Assembly (NCBI RefSeq): GCF_902762735.1
Contig: NZ_CACWPP010000002.1
Location: 1 to 64,000, forward strand
Source of the DNA: an uncultured Ruminococcus sp.
Lineage (GTDB): Bacteria > Bacillota > Clostridia > Oscillospirales > Ruminococcaceae
Reading direction: 5' to 3'
Length of the DNA: 64,000 nucleotides
The position numbers and the translations under genes are program-made. How positions within the stretch are numbered: the stretch's first letter is position 1; every line of letters begins with the position of its first letter. This document shows positions 54,979 through 63,999 of this stretch, piece after piece. Below the pieces are notes generated by a model that did not search any database, was not told where the DNA came from, and was given only the letters and a program-made list of their open reading frames with translations.

Positions 54979-55584
54979 TTACTTGGCGATCTCAGCCTTG
55001 ATAGCCGCAAGCAGCTCATCATAAGTCTCAAAAGCGGGAAGCTGGGGATAATCAGCCTTGATCTTGTCGGTGCTTCTGAACAGATAGCCTGCACGGCTGT
55101 TGAGTATCATGCCCAGATCGTTGAAGCTGTCACCGCTGGCGATAGTCTCAAAACCGCAGGACTGTAATGCCTTAACAGTTGTCAGCTTGGACTTCTCGCA
55201 TCTCATCTTATAGCCCGTGATCTCGCCGTTCTCACCAACTACCAGCTCGTTGCAGAAGATGGTGGGCATGCCCAGCTTCTTCATCAGCGGCTTTGCGAAC
55301 TGTGTGAAAGTATCACTGAGTATAAGCACCTGGCAGCAGTCTCTCAGCTCATCAAGAAACTCCTTAGCGCCGGGCATGGGGTCGATCTTTGCGATGGTAT
55401 CCTGTATCTCTTTGAGACCCAGACCATGCTCTTTCAGTATTGCAAGACGGTACTGCATCAGCTTGTCATAATCAGGCTCGTCTCTTGTGGTCTTTTTCAG
55501 CTCGGGAATGCCGCTGGCTTCCGCAAAAGCTATCCATATCTCGGGTACTAAAACGCCTTCAAGATCAAGACATGTAACTATCAT
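54979..55584 (-). CDS. thrH: Phosphoserine phosphatase/homoserine phosphotransferase (ThrH-like)
   Basis: 201 residues, HAD superfamily. Motif I CLDLEGVLVPEI has DxE in place of DxD, the mark of the ThrH branch; motif II ILSDTFTQF; motif III lysine region and IASGDSFNDLGMI as motif IV. ThrH dephosphorylates phosphoserine and can transfer phosphate to homoserine. GGTAGG precedes the ATG. Confidence 0.9.
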   Translation of the reverse strand: MIVTCLDLEGVLVPEIWIAFAEASGIPELKKTTRDEPDYDKLMQYRLAILKEHGLGLKEIQDTIAKIDPMPGAKEFLDELRDCCQVLILSDTFTQFAKPLMKKLGMPTIFCNELVVGENGEITGYKMRCEKSKLTTVKALQSCGFETIASGDSFNDLGMILNSRAGYLFRSTDKIKADYPQLPAFETYDELLAAIKAEIAK

Positions 55585-55843
55585 TTTTCCTACCTCCGAA
55601 AAACTTTCGATTTATTATTGATATAACACTAGATATTATACACCATCATTCCGATTTTGTAAAGGGCTTTTTTGCAATTTTTAAATTCCAATCCTGCAAA
55701 ATATATACTCCATTACCAGTTTTATATACTTTGCACAACTTTTTCCGTTTCGCCCTGACTGTCGCCCGACGTAAAATTTACTTTTATTGTAGAGTATAAT
55801 TTTGTAAAAAAGGTGAAAAATCTTTAAATTTCTGCGAAACCCC
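55585..55843. other. AT-rich intergenic region, no gene
   Basis: Contains the divergent start region of thrH and the approach to the PRPP synthase promoter. A frame at 55681-55902 lacks a ribosome site and is rejected. Confidence 0.5.
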
Positions 55844-55898
55844 TTGTAAAAGAGCGAAATATCAGTTATAATGTAAATGTAGGTCAGGCTAACTGACC
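55844..55898 (+). promoter_or_regulatory. Promoter and leader hairpin of the PRPP synthase gene
   Basis: TTGTAA (55844-55849), 17-bp spacer and TATAAT (55867-55872). Ten bases on, GGTCAG (55882-55887) and CTGACC (55893-55898) form a perfect inverted repeat with a 5-nt loop, placed where a repressor or an early RNA stem could act. Confidence 0.65.
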
Positions 55899-55926
55899 GC
55901 ATTTATAGATGGAGGTATATATAATA

Positions 55927-57081
55927 ATGGGTAGTGCTGACAAGATTTTATTTGACAACGATTCGAGAGTAGCTCCCCTCGGGCTTATCCCGATGGCGGG
56001 CGCGAGGGAGCTTGGCGAGAAGGTCAACGCTTATCTGGTAAAGTGGGCGAACGAGGACAATTTCTTCAAAGATACTTTTCTGGTCGAGGCTGAGTGCCCG
56101 AGATTTTCTTCGGGTGACGGCAAGGGTCTTATAAAGCAGACTGTTCGCGGCAACGATCTGTTCATTCTCTGCGACATGGGCAATTACAGCGTAAAATATG
56201 ACTATTTCGGTCACGAGAACTTCATGTCGCCCGACGATCATTTTCAGGATCTCAAGCGTATAATACAGGCTGCGAGCGGCAAGTGCCACAGGATAAACGT
56301 TATCATGCCTTCACTTTACGGCGGCAGACAGCACAGAAGAAACTATCGTGAGTCGCTGGACTGTGCAGTTGCTCTTCAGGAATTGCAGGCTATGGGCGTA
56401 TCGAACGTTCTGGCTTTTGATGCACACGATCCCAGAGTGCAGAATGCAGTCCCGCTGATGGGCTTTGACAATATCATACCTTCATATCAGGTGCTTAAAG
56501 CCATGTTCAAGAGCCTTGACGATTTCAGACCCGACAAGGCGCACTTTATGATAGTTTCCCCCGACGAGGGCGCTATCAACAGAAATATGTACTACGCATC
56601 GGTACTTGGCGTTGACATGGGCATGTTCTACAAGAGACGTGACTACTCCACCGTCGTAAACGGCAGAAACCCCATCGTTGCGCACGAATACATGGGCAAC
56701 GATGTCAAGGGCAAAGATGTGTTCATCGCCGATGACATCATCTCTTCGGGCGAATCCATGCTGGAAGTCGCTGTTGAGCTGAAAAAGAGAAACGCAAACA
56801 AGATCTACTGCTACGCTACCTACGCTATCTTCACGAACGGTCTTGCCTCATTTGACAAGGCATTCGCAGACGGCATTATCGACGGCGTTTTCGGCACTAA
56901 CCTCACTTACCGCACACCCGAACTGCTCAAAAGAGAGTGGTTCCATGAAGTTGATGTGGCTAAGTACATCGCTTACTATATCGCAGCACTTAACCACGAT
57001 GCTTCCATCTCGGAGGTCATCGACCCTCACAAGAAGATCTCCGCTCTGCTTGACAAGTACGACATCAAGAGAGGCAACTAA
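55927..57081 (+). CDS. prs: Ribose-phosphate pyrophosphokinase
   Basis: 384 residues from the ATG at 55927; GGAGG lies 11-15 bases before it, and a nearer ATG at 55909 overlaps that site. Both halves of the PRPP synthase fold are present, with the ribose-5-phosphate loop and the PRPP-binding motif VFIADDIISSGESML. It is about 65 residues longer than standard Prs, with an extended N-terminal part and inserts. PRPP feeds purine, pyrimidine, histidine and NAD synthesis. Strong codon bias. Confidence 0.9.
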   Translation: MGSADKILFDNDSRVAPLGLIPMAGARELGEKVNAYLVKWANEDNFFKDTFLVEAECPRFSSGDGKGLIKQTVRGNDLFILCDMGNYSVKYDYFGHENFMSPDDHFQDLKRIIQAASGKCHRINVIMPSLYGGRQHRRNYRESLDCAVALQELQAMGVSNVLAFDAHDPRVQNAVPLMGFDNIIPSYQVLKAMFKSLDDFRPDKAHFMIVSPDEGAINRNMYYASVLGVDMGMFYKRRDYSTVVNGRNPIVAHEYMGNDVKGKDVFIADDIISSGESMLEVAVELKKRNANKIYCYATYAIFTNGLASFDKAFADGIIDGVFGTNLTYRTPELLKREWFHEVDVAKYIAYYIAALNHDASISEVIDPHKKISALLDKYDIKRGN

Positions 57082-57095
57082 ATCAAGTCTATCAG

Positions 57096-57119
57096 AACGG
57101 GCGAACTTATCGCCCGTTT
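57096..57119 (+). terminator. Terminator of prs
   Basis: AACGGGCG pairs with CGCCCGTT, followed by TGTTG; T-run short. Confidence 0.7.
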
Positions 57120-57144
57120 GTTGTATACTGATTGAGGTGTCCCA

Positions 57145-57678
57145 ATGGAAGAGATACTCAGGACTGAAAGACTGACAGTCAGAAAATTCATGCCCGCCGA
57201 CAGCGGCGACCTCGCCGAGATACTGACCGACCCTGAGGTGACGTATTTTGAGCCGTATGAAACTTTCACCGCAGAAGCATGCATAAAAGAAGCTGAAAAT
57301 TTTGCCGCCAGCGATGAATTCTTCGCGGTGGTGCTTGGCGGCAAGGTGATAGGCAAGATCTATTTTTCACGCAAAAAATACGGCACGGCTGAGATAGGAT
57401 ACACCTTCGGCAGGGCTTTTCAGGGCAACGGCTATGCCTGCGAGAGCGTTCATGCGTTTATGGGATACGCTTTCGGCAAACTTGGGGTGCGGCGCATCAT
57501 CGCCGAGATAGATACGCGCAACAAGCGTTCGGCAAGTCTGGCAAAAAGGCTGGGCATGCGGATGGAAGGCGAGCATAAACAGGTATTTCCGCGCAAGGAA
57601 GATCCCGATAAGTATAACGATTTCTACATATTTGCCATGCTGAAAAGTGAATACAGTCAGCCGGAAAAGGAGGGGTAA
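57145..57678 (+). CDS. RimJ/RimL-type GNAT acetyltransferase
   Basis: 177 residues. N-terminal TERLTVRKFMPADSGDLAEI pattern, then strand FFAVVLGGKVIGKIYF, acetyl-CoA loop GYTFGRAFQGNGYACESVHA and C-terminal EIDTRNKRSASLAKRLGMR, all typical of ribosomal-protein or aminoglycoside-type N-acetyltransferases. The start is weak: TTGAGGTG precedes by 8 bases. Ends 1 bp before the cytidylyltransferase start, so they are translated together. Confidence 0.85.
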   Translation: MEEILRTERLTVRKFMPADSGDLAEILTDPEVTYFEPYETFTAEACIKEAENFAASDEFFAVVLGGKVIGKIYFSRKKYGTAEIGYTFGRAFQGNGYACESVHAFMGYAFGKLGVRRIIAEIDTRNKRSASLAKRLGMRMEGEHKQVFPRKEDPDKYNDFYIFAMLKSEYSQPEKEG

Positions 57679-57679
57679 T

Positions 57680-58381
57680 ATGATATTCGCAGGTATAGTC
57701 GCAGGCGGAAGCGGCACAAGGATAAAAAATGCAGATAAGCCGAAACAGTTCATCGAGATAGGCGGTGTGCCCGTCCTTGTCAGGACTGTACGCGCTTTTG
57801 AGGAGATAGGCGAGATCGAACGCATCTACATCGGCATAAACCCCGCATGGTACGACTATGCAGACAAAATGCTGGAGGAATTTGATGTCAGCACAAAGCG
57901 CGTCCGCCTTGTGACGGGCGGGCAGGACCGCAGCGGCACAGTGCTGAATATACTGCGGGAGATAACGGGCATATTCGGCGCGAATAAAGGCGATATACTT
58001 GTCACCCATGACGCAGTGCGGCCGTTCGTCAGTGAGCGGATAATCCGCGAGAATATCGAGTGTGCGCAGAAAAACCTCGCCTGCGGCACGTATATCCCGT
58101 CATATGACACGGTGATAAAAACCACAGACGGCATCACTGTCAGCGAAAACCTGAAACGAAGCGAACTTATGCGCGCCCAGACTCCCCAGACTTTTGAAAT
58201 ATCGGCGCTGTGCGAATGCATCGGCAGGCTGGGTCAGGAGAAGGTCAGCCAGCTGACCGACACCTGCGGCATAATGACCGAATGCGGCTACCCTATCCAC
58301 ATCGTTCAGGGCGAACCGATGAATTTCAAGATAACCACCGACCACGACCTGATGATAGCGGGTCTGATGGCTTGCGATTAA
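57680..58381 (+). CDS. IspD/TarI-family cytidylyltransferase
   Basis: 233 residues from the ATG at 57680 (GGAGGGG upstream). The nucleotide loop AGIVAGGSGTRIKNADKPKQ, TVLNILREI, VTHDAVRPFVSERII and the CTP-binding C-terminal segment SENLKRSELMRAQTPQTF are the hallmarks. IspD makes CDP-methylerythritol for isoprenoids; TarI/Bcs1 makes CDP-ribitol for teichoic acid; the family is difficult to separate by eye. The PKQF motif and Gram-positive context make TarI a real option. Confidence 0.85.
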   Translation: MIFAGIVAGGSGTRIKNADKPKQFIEIGGVPVLVRTVRAFEEIGEIERIYIGINPAWYDYADKMLEEFDVSTKRVRLVTGGQDRSGTVLNILREITGIFGANKGDILVTHDAVRPFVSERIIRENIECAQKNLACGTYIPSYDTVIKTTDGITVSENLKRSELMRAQTPQTFEISALCECIGRLGQEKVSQLTDTCGIMTECGYPIHIVQGEPMNFKITTDHDLMIAGLMACD

Positions 58382-58384
58382 ACA

Positions 58385-58424
58385 AAAGCGCTCACCGTTT
58401 ATTGCGGTGAGCGTTGCTTTTTTT
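58385..58424. terminator. Bidirectional terminator
   Basis: AAAGCGCTCACCG pairs with CGGTGAGCGTTGCTTT, followed by a T-run; between the convergent cytidylyltransferase and XRE genes. Confidence 0.9.
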
Positions 58425-59032
58425 TACTTGTAGATAACCTTCTTGTGCCAGCATTTCTCACCGCAGGCGGGGCATTTCATTTTCCTCGAACGTCCGCTGT
58501 GCATCGCCATCACAACGTCCTTAAACTCGGGAACATACGTGTTTCCACAGTTACTGCACTTGTAATAGCCCGCTTCCGTTTCGATCTTTAGCGCGTGATA
58601 CAGGTAAAAGAAAAACTGCACCGCGCCGACGATCATCAGAACAGCTTTCAGCACATTCGTTATGTCCGCATATGCCGCGATACCCAAAAGCGCAATAAAT
58701 GTTAATACAGACGGTATTCCCAGCCATATCTCAAGGTCAAGCATCATGCGGTTCTTCTTCTCTTCATTTTCCTTTAATTGCAGCATCGCTGCCTCAGCAG
58801 CTTCCTTATAGTTCTCCATAGTGACTCTCCTTCCGTTGAACAGATCGTTGATGCTTATGCCGAGCTGTTCGCAAAGCTCAGGCATAAGCGAAGCATCAGG
58901 CATGCATTTGCCAGTCTCCCATTTTGAAACAGCGCGATCAGATATACCGAGTTTCTCAGCAAGCTGAGCCTGTGTCATTTTCTTTTCCTTTCTGCAAGCG
59001 GCTATGAATTTGCCTATCATTATCTGATCCAT
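58424..59032 (-). CDS. XRE regulator with membrane helices and zinc ribbon
   Basis: 202 residues from the ATG at 59032 (AAAGGAGG upstream). N-terminal Cro/C1 helix-turn-helix (MTQAQLAEKLGISDRAVSKW), a short coiled linker, two transmembrane helices (IPSVLTFIALLGIAAYA, VLMIVGAVQFFFYLYHAL), and a C-terminal zinc ribbon (CSNCG ... CPACG). So a DNA-binding domain tethered to the membrane by a regulator-type body. What it senses is unknown. Confidence 0.85.
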   Translation of the reverse strand: MDQIMIGKFIAACRKEKKMTQAQLAEKLGISDRAVSKWETGKCMPDASLMPELCEQLGISINDLFNGRRVTMENYKEAAEAAMLQLKENEEKKNRMMLDLEIWLGIPSVLTFIALLGIAAYADITNVLKAVLMIVGAVQFFFYLYHALKIETEAGYYKCSNCGNTYVPEFKDVVMAMHSGRSRKMKCPACGEKCWHKKVIYK

Positions 59033-59168
59033 ACGCCTTATCCTCCTTTCTGTGCCTATCATAGCACAGAATTTCAAATTTGTACACGAACTGTTGGTTG
59101 ATAAGCTGAAACGCCGCATTTTCGGGCATTTGCAGACAGCTCAACCGCAGGTTGGGAAGTCAAAAATA

Positions 59169-59197
59169 TTGTCCCCGACCGAAAAGATCGGGGACAA
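59169..59197 (-). terminator. Terminator of the AIM24-like gene
   Basis: TTGTCCCCGA pairs perfectly with TCGGGGACAA, 30 bases past the gene end on the minus strand, next to T-rich sequence. Confidence 0.8.
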
Positions 59198-59226
59198 AAG
59201 ATAGCATCAGACAGAACAGCCTGCCT

Positions 59227-59904
59227 TTAGCCGTTCGTAGGGATAAAAGGTCTGATAGCGCCTGCAAGGTTGCTGACAGGCATAGTCTGGAGCCATACAT
59301 GACCAGGACCTGTAACTCTGGTATTGAAGAAGCCCTCGCCGCCGAAGAACATATTCTTCAGACCCGAGACCTGTTCAATATCAATGGAGCATGATGCTTC
59401 CATCGCCGCAAGACAGCCCGTGTCTACCAGCATCGACTGACCTGCTGCCAGCTGATACTCGATGATAGAACCGTCAAGCTCCAGGAAAACAGTACCATTA
59501 CCTGAGAACTTCTGCATAATGAAGCCCTCACCGCCGAAGAAGCCAGCGCCCAGCCTTTTCTGGAAGAATATCTCCATGTTGACACCCATCTCAGAAGCAA
59601 GAAAAGCAGACTTCTGAGCAACGATAGGCATCTGTGAAACGTCCATCGGTTTGATAGAACCCGGGAAGTTTGAAGCCATAGCGATCATGCCGTCACCGTT
59701 CATGGCGGTGTAAACATTCTGGAAGATGGACTCACCCGAGAAAGCTCTCGATAAAGCCTTTCCTATTCCGCCGCCTGCATTGGTGGACATGTTCATGTTT
59801 GGGCTCATCCAGCTCATAGCTCCCTGCTGGCATTTGATAGCCTCGCCGTTTGCCAGATAGCAGATAACTACCGGCAGCGGCTCTCCTTGGATCTCGTAAC
59901 GCAT
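59227..59904 (-). CDS. AIM24/TIGR00266-family protein
   Basis: 225 residues. It follows the AIM24 beta-prism pattern: YLANGEAIKCQQGAMSWMSP, paired GAGFFGGEGFI and MFFGGEGFFNT turns, and LAAGQSMLVDTGCLAAME. The family binds or scaffolds membranes in mitochondria; bacterial roles are unknown. No signal peptide. GGAGG precedes the ATG. Monocistronic. Confidence 0.85.
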   Translation of the reverse strand: MRYEIQGEPLPVVICYLANGEAIKCQQGAMSWMSPNMNMSTNAGGGIGKALSRAFSGESIFQNVYTAMNGDGMIAMASNFPGSIKPMDVSQMPIVAQKSAFLASEMGVNMEIFFQKRLGAGFFGGEGFIMQKFSGNGTVFLELDGSIIEYQLAAGQSMLVDTGCLAAMEASCSIDIEQVSGLKNMFFGGEGFFNTRVTGPGHVWLQTMPVSNLAGAIRPFIPTNG

Positions 59905-59962
59905 ATTTTTGTACCTCCTTTATTTGTCAGGCTAATGCCTGTACTTAACAACTTTAAATTCT

Positions 59963-59981
59963 GTAAAGTATTTTACTTTAC
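59963..59981. repeat. Palindrome, GTAAAG family, copy 1
   Basis: A 19-bp perfect palindrome (GTAAAGTA/TACTTTAC arms). Similar sequences at 60771-60790 and 60879-60898 flank the HAD gene. Confidence 0.6.
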
Positions 59982-60011
59982 ACATTTTTCGTCAACTGCT
60001 CAACTGTCAAG

Positions 60012-60683
60012 CTAAACACCTTCACATGATAATTTATCTTTAAATTCCATCAAGCAGTTCAGCTTTACACGGGACTTGCTGAGCATTTCTTCGTCAGGCT
60101 CGATAAGATCGGGTATCAGTACGGGGATCATACCCGCCGCATCAGCAGAGATAATGCCGTTGCGCGAATCTTCCACCGCCAGAGTATTTTCGGGTACGAC
60201 CCCCAGCTTCTGGCAGGCAAGAAGATATATCTCAGGGTCGGGCTTGGAATTCTCTATCATGTCACCGCCCACTATAATATCAAAGCAGTGTATCAGCCCC
60301 ACATCTTTCATCTCGCGAACCACCGTGTCATAGCTCGTGGAAGAAGCCAGCCCGATCTTAACGCCGCTGTCATGCAGCCATTCAAGCACTTCACGCGCAC
60401 CGTCTTTGAGCGGGATACCCTCCTGCTCAAAAGCCTCATTTATCACGCGGCGCGACTCAGCATAAAGCGTGTCCATATCAACGATATGACCGTATGCTTT
60501 CTCAATTATCATCTTGGTATCCTTAGTGCTTCTGCCAATGCAAAGCCGAATATTCTCTTCGACATTTTCAAGCCCATAGCGCTCACCCACTTTTTTCCAG
60601 CAGCGCATGCTTAGTGCTTCCGTGTCAAAGATCACACCGTCCATATCGAAGATGATGCCGTCAATATTTTTTAAAGTGTACAT
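60012..60683 (-). CDS. HAD-family hydrolase, beta-phosphoglucomutase-like
   Basis: 223 residues. Motif I FDMDGVIFDTEALS (nucleophile DxD), cap domain, motif II GLASSTSYDTV, motif III K in the KPDPEIY segment and motif IV VEDSRNGI. Class I HAD with helical cap: sugar-phosphate phosphatase or mutase; substrate not determined. The ATG at 60683 has only a weak purine run upstream (AAAAATAGGGTGA). Confidence 0.85.
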   Translation of the reverse strand: MYTLKNIDGIIFDMDGVIFDTEALSMRCWKKVGERYGLENVEENIRLCIGRSTKDTKMIIEKAYGHIVDMDTLYAESRRVINEAFEQEGIPLKDGAREVLEWLHDSGVKIGLASSTSYDTVVREMKDVGLIHCFDIIVGGDMIENSKPDPEIYLLACQKLGVVPENTLAVEDSRNGIISADAAGMIPVLIPDLIEPDEEMLSKSRVKLNCLMEFKDKLSCEGV

Positions 60684-60710
60684 TTATTCACCCTATTTTT
60701 AAGTAGTTCT

Positions 60711-60898
60711 GCTATGCAGATCACCTGCATATGTCTAAGCCGTCAGACATGCTTCTCCCATTTTTTACGTGTAAAGTATTTTCGCTTTGCAGTTCTTTCT
60801 TCATTTTAGTTGCTCCGCTATGCAGGTCAACTGCGCATGTCAAAGCAGTCAGAATCTCTTTCCACATGCATCTTATCTGTAAAGCAATTTTACTTTAC
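60711..60898. repeat. Imperfect direct repeat with GTAAAG palindromes
   Basis: Two related units (60711-60792 and 60813-60898) share CTATGCAG, CTGC(G)CATGTC, TCAGA and an end made of a GTAAAG...CTTTAC palindrome. Nothing coding. A third palindrome lies downstream of the HAD gene at 59963. Confidence 0.55.
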
Positions 60899-60904
60899 AT
60901 CATA

Positions 60905-62020
60905 TCATTTGAAATACATATACAAGTCGCATTTTATCATGCCGTTGTAGAGCTTGCGCTTTTTATCAGCCTTTTTGCCGAAGAATTTCTCGAACTCTTC
61001 ATGTGGCGAGATTATATAGCAAGGTCTTTCCCTTGACGGCTGAAGCCTGTCACCCAGAAGCTTGTACAGCTCTTCCGCATCGCGTATCTCCAGCAAACGC
61101 TCACCGTAAGGCGGATTGCAGAACGTGATGCACTTCTCGGGCTGAACAAGCTTGCTGATGTCCTGCTGTTTAACTGTTATCTTAGAGCCGACACCTGCCT
61201 TTTTAGCGTTATCGCGAGTCAGCTCCACCGCCAGGTCGTCTATATCAAAGCCAAATGCCTTGAAACTTCCCTCTCTGTCAAGCATATCCATCGCTTCTGC
61301 GCGGGCGTTCTGCCATATTTTGTCAGGTATCTGTTCCCACTGCTGGGCTGCAAAATTTCTCCTGATGCCCGGTGCGACTTTCAGCGCTTTATAGGCAGAC
61401 TCGATCAGAAAAGTGCCCGAGCCGCACATGGGGTCGCACACGACAGAATCAGCCCTGACCCTGCCCAGATCAATGATACCTGCCGCAAGAGTCTCCTTAA
61501 TTGGCGCGGCATTGGAATTTCTGCGGTAGCCGCGCTTGTGGAGTCCCGCGCCCGAAGTGTCCAGATAAAGTGTGAAAACATCTTTTATCAGCGAGAACTG
61601 GAGCTGGTGTTTCGCGCCTGTCTCCTCAAAAACAGATATGCCGTAGACCTTTTCAAGGCGCTTGACGCAAGCCTTTTTGATGATCTTCTGGCAGTTGGGC
61701 ACGGAATGCAGCTTTGAATCCAGCGAGTGACCTTTCACGGGAAAAGCGTCATATTTACCGATAAACTCTTCCAGCGGCAGTTTCAAAACGCCCTGAAACA
61801 GCTCTTCAAAACTGCGTGCAGTGAAGCTGGTAAGCTCGATCAGCACTCTCTCCCCCGTTGCTATCCAGAGATTTGCTTTGGCGACTGTTTCAAAAGTGCC
61901 GTCAAAGCTCACCCTGCCGTCATTTACAGTAATATTTTCGCCGCCTATCCTCTCGACCTCGAATTTTAACGTTTTTTCAAGACCGAAATGGCAAGGAACA
62001 GCTAGTCTTAATTTATTCAT
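60905..62020 (-). CDS. THUMP-domain rRNA methyltransferase (RlmL/YpsC-like)
   Basis: 371 residues from the ATG at 62020 (GAAAGG upstream). N-terminal ferredoxin-like and THUMP domains (residues 1-160), then a methyltransferase with VVCDPMCGSGTFLIESA, FGFDIDDLAVELTRDN and the catalytic FCNPPYGERL (N6/N2-amino methylase NPPY). The family methylates 23S rRNA guanine (G2445 in E. coli). Not followed by an RlmK half, so it is the short Gram-positive type. Confidence 0.92.
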   Translation of the reverse strand: MNKLRLAVPCHFGLEKTLKFEVERIGGENITVNDGRVSFDGTFETVAKANLWIATGERVLIELTSFTARSFEELFQGVLKLPLEEFIGKYDAFPVKGHSLDSKLHSVPNCQKIIKKACVKRLEKVYGISVFEETGAKHQLQFSLIKDVFTLYLDTSGAGLHKRGYRRNSNAAPIKETLAAGIIDLGRVRADSVVCDPMCGSGTFLIESAYKALKVAPGIRRNFAAQQWEQIPDKIWQNARAEAMDMLDREGSFKAFGFDIDDLAVELTRDNAKKAGVGSKITVKQQDISKLVQPEKCITFCNPPYGERLLEIRDAEELYKLLGDRLQPSRERPCYIISPHEEFEKFFGKKADKKRKLYNGMIKCDLYMYFK

Positions 62021-62038
62021 ATTTAACCTTTCAAAAAA

Positions 62039-62066
62039 TGACCTCCGCACATCAGCACGGAGGTCA
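62039..62066. terminator. Bidirectional terminator-like hairpin
   Basis: TGACCTCCG pairs with CGGAGGTCA, just downstream of the penicillin-binding protein stop when read leftward. Confidence 0.7.
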
Positions 62067-62073
62067 CGGATAA

Positions 62074-63999
62074 TTAATGTCCGCCGTAGCAGTAATCAGG
62101 TGTATTTGATGCCTTGTAATAGCCCGTTGCCCTGCTGGAGCAACCGTTTGTAGCCAGCAGACCTGTACGTGTACAGTAATCCAGCTTTACAACCGTGTCA
62201 GGCATCGGGAATGTGTCATCAAAGCTCTTATGCTCTTCCGAATCAGCAATATCGCCGAACACATTTTTCCAGATCTGACCGATATTTTCGTAATCATTTG
62301 TCGGTATAGTCGAAGGATTTTCATAACCTATCCATATACCCGAAACATAGTCAGGTGTGCAGCCTACGAAGTTGAGGTCGAACCAATCCGAAGAAGTACC
62401 TGTCTTGCCGACAAGATCGGTCTTTTTCAGCTTAGCATAGCGTCCTGTACCCTCTTTATCGTTGATAACGTACTGCATCATACGGTTCATTATATACGAA
62501 GTGCTGTCAGAGATCGCCTGCTTGTAGCCATCATTCTTCTCATAAATGACCTTACCTGCGGCATCTTCTATCTTGTAGACATAGCTTACATCGTACTTTC
62601 TGCCGCCGTTGCCGAATATCATATAAGCGCCGACGAGTTCTTCCAGCGTCATACCTCTTGTCAGACCGCCGACGGTAACGCCCGACCAGTCTGCATCCAG
62701 ATCGTCGAGAGTAGTGACATCCAGTTTAGATTTAAGGAAGTTGAACGAATAAGCGGGAGTCATCTTCTTGATAAGCTGTGCAGGCATGGTATTAAGGGAT
62801 TTCAGCAGCATCTGATAGGTGAAGTAATCCCTGTACGACCAGTTGCCGCTCAGACCGTCCTCTGAATAGTTGACAGGCCACTGTTCGGTTTCGCCTTCCT
62901 TGTTGACTATCTCGATAGGCGAGTCATTATAAAGCGACGACCACGTTATCAGATCCTGATCCAGCGCGGGAGCATAAGACGCGATAGGTTTTATGCACGA
63001 ACCGGGTGAACGTGTAGCTTTCGTTACCAGATACAGGTTACGCGATTCGGTCTTTTCCCATCGGCTTCCGACGACTGCTTTGACGTTGCCGTTATAGTCC
63101 ATACAAATAAAGTCAGACCAGAGCGTATCCTCCTCGGGGTCCATATCATAAGTCGTGAAATTGCTTGGGTCCTGCATTGATTTCTCCATACGGCGCTGCA
63201 TGTCAATATCTACGTTTGTATAGACGTTATAACCGCCGTCATAGAGCCTTTTCTGAGCATCTTCGTAGGTACAACCCGCCTCTTCGGCGATCCTGTTGAT
63301 AGCTTCTTCGATCGCCGCATCGAGATACCAGTCTGTCAGACCCTGATCTTCCAGTTCGCCCTCATAGACTGTCTCGCTGGAATAATCGAAATTACCCGCC
63401 AGTTCAAGCGATTCATGGAGAGCCTCATTATACTCCTGCTCAGAGATAGCGCCGTTTTCAAACATCTTTTTAAGGCAGTATCTGCGTCTGATATTATTAT
63501 TGTCAATATCATCTATCGGGTTGTTCCATGCGGGAGCGTTATTCATACCCGCCAGGCAAGCCGCCTCAGCGAGGTCAAGCTCAGAAACGTCCTTGCCGAA
63601 ATAGAAGTTCGCCGCCGCCTGTACACCGATAATATCGTACTTCTGAGTACCCTGTGGAACGATATTCAGATAGCTTTCAAGGATAACGTCTTTTGTATAG
63701 GTCTTTTCGACGTTTATCGCGCGGAACACCTCACGTATCTTACGTTCGATACCCTGTACGCCTTCCGTCGCGTCATCGCCCGTCAGGTTTTTGATAGTCT
63801 GCTGAGTGATCGTCGAACCGCCTCGTTTGCTGTTATTCGGCAGGAAGATCTTTACGAATGCAGCGAAAGTACTTTTGAAGTCAACGCCGTCATGGCTGTA
63901 AAAGCGCTCGTCCTCTGTATACACAAAAGCGTCCTGCACCACCTGCGGAATATCCTCAAGATCGACCCAGAGGTAATGCTTATACTCATTTCTCATTGA
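62074..63999 (-). CDS. Class A penicillin-binding protein, N-terminus outside window
   Basis: At least 641 residues; the frame is open at the window edge, so the membrane anchor is cut off. The glycosyltransferase domain (GT51) has the catalytic glutamate in TEDERFYSHDGVD and GGSTITQQTIKNL; the transpeptidase domain has S-x-x-K in SPGSCIKPIASYAP, SLN in LLKSLNTMPAQ and the KTG triad in LVGKTGTSS. It builds and cross-links peptidoglycan. The C-terminal tail ends with a cysteine pair (YCTRTGLLATNGCSS and YCYGGH). Named PBP1A/PonA type. Confidence 0.93.
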   Translation of the reverse strand, partial: SMRNEYKHYLWVDLEDIPQVVQDAFVYTEDERFYSHDGVDFKSTFAAFVKIFLPNNSKRGGSTITQQTIKNLTGDDATEGVQGIERKIREVFRAINVEKTYTKDVILESYLNIVPQGTQKYDIIGVQAAANFYFGKDVSELDLAEAACLAGMNNAPAWNNPIDDIDNNNIRRRYCLKKMFENGAISEQEYNEALHESLELAGNFDYSSETVYEGELEDQGLTDWYLDAAIEEAINRIAEEAGCTYEDAQKRLYDGGYNVYTNVDIDMQRRMEKSMQDPSNFTTYDMDPEEDTLWSDFICMDYNGNVKAVVGSRWEKTESRNLYLVTKATRSPGSCIKPIASYAPALDQDLITWSSLYNDSPIEIVNKEGETEQWPVNYSEDGLSGNWSYRDYFTYQMLLKSLNTMPAQLIKKMTPAYSFNFLKSKLDVTTLDDLDADWSGVTVGGLTRGMTLEELVGAYMIFGNGGRKYDVSYVYKIEDAAGKVIYEKNDGYKQAISDSTSYIMNRMMQYVINDKEGTGRYAKLKKTDLVGKTGTSSDWFDLNFVGCTPDYVSGIWIGYENPSTIPTNDYENIGQIWKNVFGDIADSEEHKSFDDTFPMPDTVVKLDYCTRTGLLATNGCSSRATGYYKASNTPDYCYGGH

